DNA of 64,000 nt, taken from Regnicoccus_A sp014224355. GTDB taxonomy: Bacteria; Cyanobacteriota; Cyanobacteriia; PCC-6307; Cyanobiaceae. The stretch spans positions 2,294,001 to 2,358,000 of the forward strand of contig NZ_CP154799.1 in NCBI RefSeq assembly GCF_050920705.1, given 5' to 3'. The notes beneath the pieces were generated by a model. That model was not told the origin of the DNA. It saw only the letters and a list, made by a program, of their open reading frames with translations, and made no database searches. Made by a program: the position numbers and the translations under genes. Numbering within the stretch: position 1 is the first letter of the stretch; each line of letters begins with the position of its first letter. Below, piece after piece: positions 8,478-16,997 of this stretch.

Positions 8478-9640
8478 GTGCCCTGGCGTCGGGCGGCCTC
8501 CAGCAGGGGCGGTGGCAGCCGCAAGCCCAGGCGGGCCAGCACCACCTCCGACAATTCCGGTCGCTCGAGGGTGCCGCTCGGCAGACCCGCCGAGCCCATC
8601 ACCAGGAGACGGTCGACCCCCGGCTCATCCAGCTTCAGGGCCGCCTGCCAGAGGGGCGCATCGTCCTGAATGCTGGGAAGCGTGGCAAGGGGCTCAATGT
8701 GGTCCAGCACCCGCTCCTGATCCCAGCGCTGGACCGGCAGAGCCTGCAGGGGATCGTCGCTGATCACCCCCCTCCAGCGACCCCGTTCACAGACCAGAAC
8801 CCAGTCAGGACGACCGTTGCTGTCGTCCCGTCGGATCCGCGAGAGTTCCCGCAGGGGCGCATCCCCCTCCAGAACCCGGAAACGGCGGCGGGAGGCCTCG
8901 CTGACCTTCAGGTCCTTGAGAGCCTTCTGCAGAGCCAGCAGCTGAATCTGGTTCCTGGAGGCCCCCAGTCCGAACCAGCCCAGCAGAATCAACCAGAAGG
9001 CTCCCATCCCGCCGCCCCGCAGCAGCAGAAGGGTGCCCATGCCCACGGCCATCAGGGAGAGAAACCGCCCCATGGCGGCGGCCACCTGAACACCGCGCCG
9101 CTGGCTGCCGGTCCACTGCCACACCAGCGCCTTGACGATCAGGCCTCCATCGAGGGGAAGGCCTGGCAGAAGGTTGAACAGGGCCAGCACCAGGTTGAGG
9201 GCTCCGAGCTGGCTGACCATTTCGCCCAGCAACGGAGAGGCATGGGCCACCGCATGGCTGCTGCCCAGCAACAGACCGGCCAGCAGCAGGCTGACCAGGG
9301 GGCCGGCAGCGGCCACCTGCAGGGCTGCCATCGCCGTGGCACATTCCTTCTCGACACTGGCCACCCCACCCAGCAGAAACAGGGTGATGCTGCGGACCTT
9401 CACCCCATGGGCGATGGCCACCAGGGAATGGCCCAGTTCATGCAGCAGCACCGAGACGAACAGCAGCAACGCCGTGGCCAGGGCCAGCAGCCAGAGGCTG
9501 ACAGCCGAGGCCTGTCCGGCCAGCTGCAGTCCGTACTGCTGCTCGAACCCCAGGGTGGCCAGCAGGAGGATCACAAACCAGCTGGGATGGATGCGCAGGG
9601 GAATGCCGCGAATCTTGAGGAGCTGCCAACCTTCACCCAC
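8414..9640 (-). CDS. Site-2 protease family (M50) intramembrane metalloprotease with C-terminal CBS-like region
   Basis: This 408-aa protein is a membrane-embedded zinc protease. The catalytic 'LLHELGHSLVA' sits at residues 66-76 and the third zinc ligand motif 'NLLPGLPLDGG' about 100 residues later, each within hydrophobic segments. The soluble second half, with 'DWVLVCERGRWRGVISDD', resembles a CBS-domain module as in the cyanobacterial/bacterial SpoIVFB-like S2P subgroup. Such enzymes release anti-sigma factors or membrane regulators by cleavage; the substrate here is unknown. It converges with and overlaps the ligase gene by 64 bases at its 3' end. Confidence 0.9.
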   Translation of the reverse strand: MGEGWQLLKIRGIPLRIHPSWFVILLLATLGFEQQYGLQLAGQASAVSLWLLALATALLLFVSVLLHELGHSLVAIAHGVKVRSITLFLLGGVASVEKECATAMAALQVAAAGPLVSLLLAGLLLGSSHAVAHASPLLGEMVSQLGALNLVLALFNLLPGLPLDGGLIVKALVWQWTGSQRRGVQVAAAMGRFLSLMAVGMGTLLLLRGGGMGAFWLILLGWFGLGASRNQIQLLALQKALKDLKVSEASRRRFRVLEGDAPLRELSRIRRDDSNGRPDWVLVCERGRWRGVISDDPLQALPVQRWDQERVLDHIEPLATLPSIQDDAPLWQAALKLDEPGVDRLLVMGSAGLPSGTLERPELSEVVLARLGLRLPPPLLEAARRQGTYPLGLALAQVARGIAESGEG

Positions 9641-9719
9641 GCGGTCTCGTCCTGCCGATGCCCAGGCAGGTCCTGGGCGGTGTTACTTCGATCCTAGAAA
9701 GGGTGGCCCGGCCATCCCT

Positions 9720-10373
9720 GTGGTGCCTTCCCCCCGCTTGAAGATCTGCGGACTGCGCCGCCCGGCCCAGGCCCAGGCTGTGGCTGCCCTGGGCGTCGAT
9801 GCTGTGGGTGTGATAGCGGTGTCCTCGTCCCCGCGTTGGCTGGCCCCCGACCGGCGGCTTGAGCTGTTCCAGGCCATGGCGGCCGGCCGTGAGGGCTGCA
9901 GGGGGGTGCTGGTGGTGGCTGATCCTGAAGACGGGCTGGGCGCACAGCTGGATGGCTCCCGTGGTCACCAGGTGCTGCAGTTGCATGGGCGGGAATCCCC
10001 CTCGCGATGCAGGGAATTGGCGGCTCAGACGGGCTGTGAGATCTGGAAAGCGCTGCGGATTCGTTGCCCGGAGGATCTCAAGCGGGTGGAGGACTACGCC
10101 GGGGTGGTGGACGCGGTGCTGCTGGATGCCTGGGTTCCCCACCAGCTGGGAGGCAGCGGACAGCAGATTCCAACCGCCTGGCTGGCCGGATTCAAACCCG
10201 GGTTGCCTTGGTGGTTGGCTGGAGGTGTGGGGCCCGCGAATGCAGCGGCCCTGCTGAAGGCCTTTCAACCGGATGGCCTGGATGTGTCGAGTGGGGTGGA
10301 GAGCACACCTGGAGAGAAGGACCTCAATCAGGTGCGCGCTCTGGTGGAGGTGGTGAAGGGATGCAGCAGCTGA
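9720..10373 (+). CDS. trpF: Phosphoribosylanthranilate isomerase
   Basis: TrpF (217 aa) isomerises phosphoribosylanthranilate in tryptophan synthesis. The start of the barrel 'LKICGLRRPAQAQAVAALG' has the catalytic Cys, 'GVLVVADPEDGLG' follows, and the catalytic Asp is in 'VLLDAW'. The phosphate-binding 'WWLAGGVGPANAAALL' and 'GLDVSSGVESTPGEKD' close the protein. There is no suitable ATG, so a GTG at 9720 or 9723 is taken as start; it leaves only a short leader before 'LKICG'. The upstream M50 gene is divergent. The gene stands apart from trpA (55 kb), so tryptophan genes are scattered, as is usual in cyanobacteria. Confidence 0.93.
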   Translation: MVPSPRLKICGLRRPAQAQAVAALGVDAVGVIAVSSSPRWLAPDRRLELFQAMAAGREGCRGVLVVADPEDGLGAQLDGSRGHQVLQLHGRESPSRCRELAAQTGCEIWKALRIRCPEDLKRVEDYAGVVDAVLLDAWVPHQLGGSGQQIPTAWLAGFKPGLPWWLAGGVGPANAAALLKAFQPDGLDVSSGVESTPGEKDLNQVRALVEVVKGCSS

Positions 10374-10385
10374 AGCTGGCTGAAC

Positions 10386-11129
10386 TCAGGTGCTGAGCAC
10401 CGCCTCCTGTTGTTTCACCAGCTCAAAGAATTCCTGCTTGAGGCTGGGGTCGTGGCGGAAATCTCCACGTACAACAGAGTTCACCATGCTGGTCTGGGGT
10501 TCTTTGACCCCTCGCCACTTCATGCAGTAGTGCTGAGCCTTGACAAGAATGGCCAGACCCTGGGGCTTGCAAAGTCGCTCGATCTCATCGGCGAGAATCA
10601 TCACGGCCTCCTCCTGGATGTGGGGACGTGAAAACACCCAGTCGGCAACCCTGGCGAACTTGGAAAGCCCGATCACACGATCTCCTGGCTTGATACCAAT
10701 CCAGCAGTTGCCCAGGATCGGCACGAGGTGATGGGAACAAGCCGATCGGACGCTGATCGGGCCAACAGTGTAAATCTCATCCAGCTTCTTGACGTTGGGA
10801 AAGCTGGCGATCTTCGGCTGGTGATGGTAACGACCCTTGAACACCTCGTGCAGATACATGCGAGCCACGCGCTCGGCTGTCTCTTCGGTGTTGTGGTCGT
10901 TGTCGATGTCGATCACAAGGCTGCGGAGCATCTCCCGCACTTTTCCAGCCACCTCGATCTCAAGCTGATCAAGCTCGCCATCGAGCAGGTGATCAGCGAG
11001 GTTGTCGTTGGCGAAGAAAGAGACACCTGCCTGCTGCAGGCGCTCGCGAATGCGCGCGCTGACAGGGCCTGGGGCCGCCTCGGGTGTGATCGGCCTGGAC
11101 CGGGGGGTGGAAGGGATGGTGGATGTCAT
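10386..11129 (-). CDS. folE: GTP cyclohydrolase I
   Basis: FolE (247 aa) converts GTP to 7,8-dihydroneopterin triphosphate, the first step of folate and pterin synthesis. Zinc and active-site residues are in 'SVRSACSHHLVPILG' (Cys-x2-His) and the second Cys in 'KAQHYCMKWRGVKEP'. The 'YHHQPKIASFPN' and 'GLSKFARVADWVFSRPHIQE' stretches are also family hallmarks. It is the last gene of a minus-strand run that includes the SDR (7-base gap), accA, aar and ado. It is relevant to the PTPS-like gene at 43.7 kb and the pterin dehydratase at 58.4 kb, although those lie elsewhere. It converges with trpF, 12 bases away. Confidence 0.97.
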   Translation of the reverse strand: MTSTIPSTPRSRPITPEAAPGPVSARIRERLQQAGVSFFANDNLADHLLDGELDQLEIEVAGKVREMLRSLVIDIDNDHNTEETAERVARMYLHEVFKGRYHHQPKIASFPNVKKLDEIYTVGPISVRSACSHHLVPILGNCWIGIKPGDRVIGLSKFARVADWVFSRPHIQEEAVMILADEIERLCKPQGLAILVKAQHYCMKWRGVKEPQTSMVNSVVRGDFRHDPSLKQEFFELVKQQEAVLST

Positions 11130-11136
11130 GAAAGAC

Positions 11137-11847
11137 TCAGAAAGCGCCAGTGGCGGGCATGAGGGTCAGGTCCTCCACCACCTGGGACGGAGGCTGCTGA
11201 GCAAGGAACAGCAAGGCTTCCGCGGCTTGATCGGCGTCAAGCATGGCACGGCGATCGAAGGAACTGTGGACGGTTTTCGTCACCCAGAGGGGTGTGTCCA
11301 CCGCTCCGAGGGTGAGGGTGGAGACGCGAATGCCATGGCTGCGTTCCTCCACGGCGAGGCATCGGCTGAAGGACTCCAGCGCCGCTTTGGTGGTGCAATA
11401 CGCCCCCCATTCAGGGAAGGCATTGCGCGCGGCATGGCTGCTCACGTTGATGATCAGGCTCGACGGCTGTCGGCGTAACCCTGGCAGGACGGCCTGGCAG
11501 ACCTGGAACACGCTGGTGAGGTTGAGCTGGAGCAACCACTGCCACGACTCCAGGTCCATCCCGGCCAGTTCACCCGTGAAGGCGGCTCCGGCATTGTTGA
11601 TCACCACCGTGGGCTGGAGTCCGCGGCCCAGCAGATCAGCCAGGCGGTCTGGAATGCCGGCGGGATCGGAGAGATCAGCGCTTGCGCATTCCACCCGCCT
11701 GCCGGAGGCCCGCAGGGGTTCAGCCACGCGCTCCAGATCAGGGATGGAGCGAGCCAGAAGGAGAAGATCCCAGCCAGCCGCCGCAAAACGTCTGGCGGCG
11801 GCAGCTCCGATGCCCCTGGATGCGCCGGTGATCAGAGCTGAAGCCAA
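11137..11847 (-). CDS. Short-chain dehydrogenase/reductase next to the alkane genes
   Basis: This 236-aa classical SDR has the nucleotide motif 'LITGASRGIGAAAARRFA' at the very N-terminus, 'VINNAGAAFTGEL' for the NNAG motif, a serine in 'INVSSHAARN', and the catalytic Tyr-x3-Lys in 'GAYCTTKAALESF'. It probably uses NADP(H), judged by the Arg after the glycine motif. Its substrate is not evident. The gene lies between folE (7-base gap) and accA on the same strand, in the neighbourhood of aar and ado. I recall this SDR keeping company with aar/ado in picocyanobacteria, which hints at fatty acyl, aldehyde or alcohol chemistry, but that is inference. Confidence 0.9.
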   Translation of the reverse strand: MASALITGASRGIGAAAARRFAAAGWDLLLLARSIPDLERVAEPLRASGRRVECASADLSDPAGIPDRLADLLGRGLQPTVVINNAGAAFTGELAGMDLESWQWLLQLNLTSVFQVCQAVLPGLRRQPSSLIINVSSHAARNAFPEWGAYCTTKAALESFSRCLAVEERSHGIRVSTLTLGAVDTPLWVTKTVHSSFDRRAMLDADQAAEALLFLAQQPPSQVVEDLTLMPATGAF

Positions 11848-11871
11848 ACAGAATCCATATCGAAAGGAACC

Positions 11872-12861
11872 TTAAGGGTTCGGCGAGAATTCTGTGGCCT
11901 CTGGATCCAGGATTCTCCCCATGCGCCGGAACTTGGCATAGCGCTGTTCCAGCAGTTCAGCCTCGCTGAGCTCGCCGAGGTCCTGCAGCTGCTGCAACAG
12001 GGCCGCCTGCAGGGTCTCGGCGGCCTGGAGCGGTGCCCAGTGGTTGCCGCCGGAGGGTTCACTCAGGACGGCGTCGATCACCCCAAGTTGAAGCAGGTCG
12101 TTGGCGGTGATGCGCAGGGCGGCAGCGGCGGCGGGGGCCTTGGCCGCATCGCGCCACAGGATCGAGGCACAGGCTTCGGGACTGGCCACGGTGTAGACGC
12201 TGTGCTCGAACATCAGCAACCGGTCAGCGACACCGATGCCGAGGGCACCGCCGGAGCCACCCTCACCGATCACTGTGGCGATCACCGGAACCCTGAGGCT
12301 GAACATCTCACGCAGGTTGACGGCGATGGCCTCCCCCTGCCCCTGCTCTTCGGCCAGGACGCCGGCGTAGGCGCCGGGGGTGTCGATGAAGCAGAGGATC
12401 GGCAGCCGGAAGCGGTCGGCGTGCTCCATCAAGCGCAGAGCCTTGCGATACCCCCCAGGAGAGGCCATGCCGAAATTCCTGGCCACATTCTCTTTGGTGT
12501 CGCGCCCCTTCTGATGGCCGATCAGAACGACGCCCCGGTCGCCGATGCGGCCGATGCCGCCCACCAGGGCCTGATCATCGGAACCCCGACGATCCCCGTG
12601 CAATTCGAACCATTCATCGGTGATCACCTGGATGTAATCCAGAGTGCTGGGCCGCTGGGGATGGCGGGCCACCTGAATTTTCTGGGCGGGGGTGAGAGAG
12701 TTGAAAATCTCCTCCCGCCGACGGGCCGCCAGGGTTTCCAGCTGCAGCAACTGCTGACTCACATCCACCTCCGAATCCTTGGCGAGCTGGCGGATCTGCT
12801 CGATCTGATCCTCCAGTTCCACCAGGGGCTTTTCAAACTCAAGCAATGGACGGCGGACCAT
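11872..12861 (-). CDS. accA: Acetyl-CoA carboxylase carboxyltransferase subunit alpha
   Basis: AccA (329 aa) forms with AccD the carboxyltransferase that makes malonyl-CoA, the first committed step of fatty acid synthesis. Clear segments are 'RHPQRPSTLDYIQ', 'DEWFELHGDRRGSDDQALVG', 'FGMASPGGYRKALRLM', 'DTPGAYAGVLAEEQGQGEAI' and 'GEGGSGGALGIGVADRLLM'. The start at 12861 ('MVRRPLLEFEKPLVELEDQI') gives the standard length; a longer frame exists but its extra 21 residues look unrelated. The gene lies immediately behind aar, placing precursor supply next to alkane formation. Confidence 0.97.
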   Translation of the reverse strand: MVRRPLLEFEKPLVELEDQIEQIRQLAKDSEVDVSQQLLQLETLAARRREEIFNSLTPAQKIQVARHPQRPSTLDYIQVITDEWFELHGDRRGSDDQALVGGIGRIGDRGVVLIGHQKGRDTKENVARNFGMASPGGYRKALRLMEHADRFRLPILCFIDTPGAYAGVLAEEQGQGEAIAVNLREMFSLRVPVIATVIGEGGSGGALGIGVADRLLMFEHSVYTVASPEACASILWRDAAKAPAAAAALRITANDLLQLGVIDAVLSEPSGGNHWAPLQAAETLQAALLQQLQDLGELSEAELLEQRYAKFRRMGRILDPEATEFSPNP

Positions 12862-12931
12862 GACGATCAATGGGGTTGGCTCAGGGCGGATCAGCGTGGG
12901 TCGCGCAGGCCTCCTCGCCTGCAAGTGGTCG

Positions 12932-13978
12932 TCACGCGGCCGCCAGTTGCCTGAGCTGAACCTGATTCAGCCCGATCGAACGGAAGCCATGACGGAGGGA
13001 CGCGGCACCGATCAGCTCCATGTTGTCCAGACTGATGTTGTTGCGACCCCAGCTGAAATTGGTGTGAAGCCCCTCGAAGTCCAACAGCATCGCTTCAGCG
13101 AAACAGGCAAACAGCTGACGCTGGGGATTGTCCATTTCGGCCACCTCCATCATCTGCCAACCGATGTCCTGCCAGAACTCAACGATTCCTCCCTTGATCA
13201 CATGCACGCCGCCGCCGGCCACCTTGGCGTCCAGATTCTTTGGATAGCCACCATCGATCATCAGGCAGGGCTTCTTCAGACTGGCCGGGTCGATCGCCAG
13301 GCCCTGGGGCAGGCTGGCCACCCACACCACCACATCAGCCTCGGGCAGTGCCTCTTCGAGGCTGAGAATGCGACCTTCTCCAAGTTCGGTCTGCAGGTCG
13401 AGCAGAGGCTGCTGCTGGCGTGCCACCAGCAGCAGCTCGCCAACGCCTGTGTTGCGGCTGAGCCAGCGGCAGACGGCACTGCCGATGTCGCCGGTGGCTC
13501 CCACCACAGCCACTTTGGCCCGGCTCAGCTCGATACCGAGCTCGGGGGCATTGGTCTCCACCTGCTGGGTGATCACCCAGGCGGTATGGGTGTTACCCGT
13601 GGTGAAACGCTCCCAGTCCAGAGAAGTGCTGCGGATCTGCTGGGCCTTGAGCAGGTTGAAGTTCTCGAAAATGATCGAGGTGAACCCCCCCAGTGCGGTG
13701 ATGTCGATTCCGCTTTTCTGGGCAAGATCCATGGCGCTGAGCACCTTGCGACGGGCCGTCTTGAAGCGGCTGAGCATCTCGGGAACGAACACCGAATCGA
13801 TGTAGGCGCCCTCGATGGTTTGACCCGTGAGGCTGGTGATGCTGACCGTCTCCACCAGCTGAGGTGGAGCCACGCACCAGAGGTCGAGATCGCCATCGGC
13901 ATATTCGGGGAAACCCAGATCACGAGCCTTGCTCCGAGCCTGCTCAAGGCTCGTTGAGTGACCGATCAAACCGAACAT
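12932..13978 (-). CDS. aar: Long-chain acyl-ACP reductase
   Basis: AAR (348 aa) reduces long-chain acyl-ACP to fatty aldehyde with NADPH, the first step of cyanobacterial alkane synthesis. The start 'MFGLIGHSTSLEQARSKARD' is characteristic. Downstream are 'GFTSIIFENFNLLK' and 'GNTHTAWVITQQVE', then the Rossmann motif 'VAVVGATGDIGSAVCRWL'. I expect the nucleophilic Cys in the 'PCLMIDGGYPKNLD' region, but did not confirm it. The start at 13978 excludes a 15-residue Ser/Pro leader that the frame permits. The gene lies between ado and accA on the same strand. Confidence 0.96.
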   Translation of the reverse strand: MFGLIGHSTSLEQARSKARDLGFPEYADGDLDLWCVAPPQLVETVSITSLTGQTIEGAYIDSVFVPEMLSRFKTARRKVLSAMDLAQKSGIDITALGGFTSIIFENFNLLKAQQIRSTSLDWERFTTGNTHTAWVITQQVETNAPELGIELSRAKVAVVGATGDIGSAVCRWLSRNTGVGELLLVARQQQPLLDLQTELGEGRILSLEEALPEADVVVWVASLPQGLAIDPASLKKPCLMIDGGYPKNLDAKVAGGGVHVIKGGIVEFWQDIGWQMMEVAEMDNPQRQLFACFAEAMLLDFEGLHTNFSWGRNNISLDNMELIGAASLRHGFRSIGLNQVQLRQLAAA

Positions 13979-14064
13979 GCAGCTGGGGCGGGGCGGAGAG
14001 GAGGCGGCTGTGGCCGTCGACACATCCTGCCATGGCTCCAGGGTGTGCTTCGGGCCCCAGCCTC

Positions 14065-14805
14065 TCAGCCGAGCAGGGCAGCCGTGGCCATGCGGGCGAT
14101 TTCTCGTGGGGTGAAGCCGATGTCGGTGAGGGCCTCCTGGTAGGAGGTCATGAAGTCGGCCATCAGATCTTCCTGATCCATGTGGAGCACGGCGGCGTCG
14201 CCCGCGACCTGCTCAAGCATCTTGCGCACGAGGGGAAGGTTCGCCCGATTGGCCTGCTCCAGCTCCTCGCGGGACGCCTCGAGATTGGCCTTCAACCATT
14301 CCTGGCCATAATTGAGGTGGGTGTACTCATCCTTGACAACGCCCTCGGTGATCTTGCGGGCGAAGGGATCAGCCACGGGAATGTAGATGTGGTAGGCGGA
14401 GATGGCGAAGGCTTCGATCAGGATGGCCTGGATCAGCAGGCAGGTCACCACCTTTCCCTCGGCCAGAGCCGTCTGGAAGTTGCCATGCAGGGGTGAGAAG
14501 AACTCCCTGGCGAACTCCATGTCGGCCGTGACCGAAAGGTTGTTCGCGCAGGCTGTGAATCCCTTCTTGTGCTTGAGCTCCATGCGGGCCAGCCGGGCCA
14601 GCTCCTCAGCCTGATCCGGAATCAGGCTGCCGAGGGAGATGTAGTTGTCGTGGGCCTCCTGCTCGCCCTCGATCACGATCGCGTTGATGCGGCTGTAGGC
14701 GTCTTTGTAGAGGCTGCTGCTGAAATCAGGCAAATCCAGACCGAGCTCCTCTCCGCCGGGGGTGGCTGTTGCGGTGGCGGCCAGGGGGGTGTCGAGGCTG
14801 GGCAT
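14065..14805 (-). CDS. ado: Aldehyde-deformylating oxygenase (fatty aldehyde decarbonylase)
   Basis: ADO (246 aa) is a ferritin-like di-iron enzyme that turns fatty aldehydes into alkanes plus formate. The six metal ligands can be seen: Glu in 'VIEGEQEAHDNYISLG', Glu and His in 'ARMELKHKKGF', Glu in 'LIEAFAISAYHIYIP', and Glu and His in 'VKDEYTHLNYG'. Length is slightly above the usual 231 because of an N-terminal Thr/Ala-rich stretch. The start at 14805 is chosen because sequence before it is intergenic in character. It heads the minus-strand run ado-aar-accA-SDR-folE. Confidence 0.96.
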   Translation of the reverse strand: MPSLDTPLAATATATPGGEELGLDLPDFSSSLYKDAYSRINAIVIEGEQEAHDNYISLGSLIPDQAEELARLARMELKHKKGFTACANNLSVTADMEFAREFFSPLHGNFQTALAEGKVVTCLLIQAILIEAFAISAYHIYIPVADPFARKITEGVVKDEYTHLNYGQEWLKANLEASREELEQANRANLPLVRKMLEQVAGDAAVLHMDQEDLMADFMTSYQEALTDIGFTPREIARMATAALLG

Positions 14806-14863
14806 GGCGTCGCCTGTGAAGACATGGGTGAGGGCGACTGTAACCAGTCTGGCCGGAGTTGGT

Positions 14864-15658
14864 TCATGAGCGCGGCGGCCAGGAGCTGGAGAGCAGATCG
14901 CCCAGCAGCGCAACCCAGCCGTCAACCAGGCGGGTGAACAGGGCCTCCCCCAGGGCCGCGTCGGCGCCGGTGGCGTCGCCGACGACGCCACCGGCGGAGA
15001 GGTCGGCGGTCAACCAGGCGTTCGGAACAGCTCCCTCCAGGCTCCAGCCCGGCGGGGGGGCTGGGTCAGGGTGACCCTCCCGGGGCCGCTCGGGTCCCAC
15101 CAGTTCAGGGGCCAGATGCAGCATCAGGCTCGTTTCAGCAAGGGCCGCATGCAGCCCTTCGCTTCGTTCCGGTTCCGGCACCAGCGCACTCACTCCCGGA
15201 GGACCGCTCCAGAGGAAGCAGGGCATCACCGCCAGGCGGGGATGGGCGGCCCGCAACTGGCGGGCTGCCACCTGCAGCAGCGCGATCTGCCCACCGTGGG
15301 CGTTGAAAAGCACCAGGCGCTGGAAGCCTGCCCTGGCCAGATCGGCCCCCACGGACATCACCACCTGCAGCAGCACCTCCGCCGGCAGGCTGAGGGTGCC
15401 CGGGAAGGCCCCGTGCTCAGGTGAAAATCCGAGCTGAAACAGGGGCAGTCGCCAGATCGGCAACTCCTGGGGCAACCGCTCCAGGACCGACTGCAGCACC
15501 TCTTCGGCGAAGAGAGCATCGGTGCCCAGGGGCAGATGGGGACCATGCTGCTCCACAGCGCCGAATGGCCAGATCACCGTGCTGCCTGGCCTGGAGGCCG
15601 CTTCCCTGGCCGCCATCCAGTTCAGGGAATCCAGGGCGTGCTTGGGGAATGCTCCCAT
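14864..15658 (-). CDS. Creatininase-family (creatinine amidohydrolase-like) metal hydrolase
   Basis: This 264-aa protein shows the creatininase fold: 'WPFGAVEQHGPHLPLGTDAL' has the Glu, His and Asp metal ligands, and 'VLFNAHGGQIALLQVAAR' matches the HGG signature (usually NGHGGN). The later signature, commonly HAGExET, reads 'LHAALAETSLML' here, so one acidic residue appears shifted or missing. Family members hydrolyse amide bonds of small molecules, including formamides in riboflavin-type or mycofactocin pathways; the true substrate is unknown. A GAGGAG precedes the ATG at 15658. It diverges from the S1 gene 52 bases away. Confidence 0.85.
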   Translation of the reverse strand: MGAFPKHALDSLNWMAAREAASRPGSTVIWPFGAVEQHGPHLPLGTDALFAEEVLQSVLERLPQELPIWRLPLFQLGFSPEHGAFPGTLSLPAEVLLQVVMSVGADLARAGFQRLVLFNAHGGQIALLQVAARQLRAAHPRLAVMPCFLWSGPPGVSALVPEPERSEGLHAALAETSLMLHLAPELVGPERPREGHPDPAPPPGWSLEGAVPNAWLTADLSAGGVVGDATGADAALGEALFTRLVDGWVALLGDLLSSSWPPRS

Positions 15659-15710
15659 CGACTCCTCGGGTTGATCCTTACAGTGTGGTGCTGTCCGTTC
15701 ACCCTGGGCC

Positions 15711-16997
15711 ATGGCTGGATCGCAGCGTCCCGTTCCACCCTCCGCCCCCCGGCCGAATCCGCAGGCCCCCACGAGGGTCGAGCCGCCGTTGCGCAAGCCT
15801 CCCCAGTTGATGTACATCAGCCGCAAGGAGGAGGAAGGCGAGGAGCAGAACCCCCCAGCGGGCTCCTCCGCTCAGGCCGGAGTCGATGCGCCCGCACGGG
15901 CCGTGTCTCCGGAAGCGTCCAGGCCGGTTTCACCCCCCGAGGCCGCCGGAGCGCGTGCCGGTGATGACGACCGATTCGAAACGGCCAGCCTCGAGGGCAT
16001 GACCATGGCTGATCTGCTGGGCGCAGCCGATGGCCCACCCCGCCGGGGGCGCTCCAGCCGCCCGGCCACTTCCGAATCCGGCGCCTCCAGGCCCGCCCGC
16101 ACCGTCGACGATTTCGACTTCGACGAGGACGCGTTCCTGGCGGCGCTGGATGAGAACGAGCCGGTGGGAGCCACCGGTGATGTGGTCACCGGCACGGTGA
16201 TCAGCGTTGAGAGTGATGGGGTGTACGTGGACATCGGCGGCAAGGCGCCGGGTTTCATGCCCAAGGCCGAGGCAGGCCTCGGAGTGATCAGCAACATCAA
16301 GGAGCGCTTCCCCAAGGGGCAGCCGGTGGAGGTGCTGGTCACCCGCGAGCAGAACGCCGACGGCATGGTCACCATCAGTGCCCGGGCCCTGGCCCTGCGC
16401 CAGAGCTGGGAGAAGGTGAAGCAGCTGGAGGCCGATGGCAAGGTGGTGCAGGTCAAGGTGAGCGGGTTCAACCGCGGCGGTGTCACCTGTGACCTGGAGG
16501 GCCTGAGGGGGTTCATTCCTCGCTCCCAGCTTCAGAACGGGGAGAACCACGAGGAGCTGGTCGGGACAAGCTTCGCCGTGGCCTTTCTTGAGGTCAATGC
16601 CGAAACCCGCAAGCTGGTGCTCTCCGAGAAGCGTGCCGCCAGCGCCTCCCTGCTGGCGGAACTGCAGGTGGGTCAGCTGGTGGATGGTCAGGTCGTGTCG
16701 GTCAAGCCCTACGGATTCTTCGTGGATCTCGGAGGTGTCAGCGGTCTGCTGCACCAGTCCTCGATCACAGGCACCCATCTGCGCGACATTCGCACCGTCT
16801 TCAGCCAGGGAGAGCGGCTCAAGGCACTGGTCACCCAGATCGATCCATCCCGGGGCCGGATTGCCCTGAACACAGCCCTGCTCGAGTCGCAGCCCGGTGA
16901 GCTGCTCACCGCCAAGGAGACCGTGATGGCTGAAGCGGAAGACAGGGCCAACCGGGCCCGCACGGTCCTGCGTCAGCAGGAGCAGGACGCAGGATGA
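15711..16997 (+). CDS. S1 RNA-binding domain protein (30S ribosomal protein S1-like)
   Basis: This 428-aa protein carries three S1 domains at about residues 160-230, 245-315 and 325-400. Typical strands include 'GVYVDIGGKAPGFMPKAEA' in the first and 'PYGFFVDLGGVSGLLHQSSI' in the third. Before them lies a long disordered Pro/Ala/Arg region with an acidic patch 'TVDDFDFDEDAFLAALDENE'. Three S1 domains match cyanobacterial and chloroplast S1, which has fewer than the six of E. coli. Cyanobacteria often have two S1-type genes, so whether this is the main ribosomal S1 or its paralogue is open. It overlaps the next gene by 4 bases. Confidence 0.88.
   Translation: MAGSQRPVPPSAPRPNPQAPTRVEPPLRKPPQLMYISRKEEEGEEQNPPAGSSAQAGVDAPARAVSPEASRPVSPPEAAGARAGDDDRFETASLEGMTMADLLGAADGPPRRGRSSRPATSESGASRPARTVDDFDFDEDAFLAALDENEPVGATGDVVTGTVISVESDGVYVDIGGKAPGFMPKAEAGLGVISNIKERFPKGQPVEVLVTREQNADGMVTISARALALRQSWEKVKQLEADGKVVQVKVSGFNRGGVTCDLEGLRGFIPRSQLQNGENHEELVGTSFAVAFLEVNAETRKLVLSEKRAASASLLAELQVGQLVDGQVVSVKPYGFFVDLGGVSGLLHQSSITGTHLRDIRTVFSQGERLKALVTQIDPSRGRIALNTALLESQPGELLTAKETVMAEAEDRANRARTVLRQQEQDAG

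Noticed and set aside
14864..15658. Reading the creatininase-family protein as inactive
   Set aside because: The altered late motif ('HAALAETS') could be a normal subfamily variant, and the main metal ligands are present, so inactivity is not supported.
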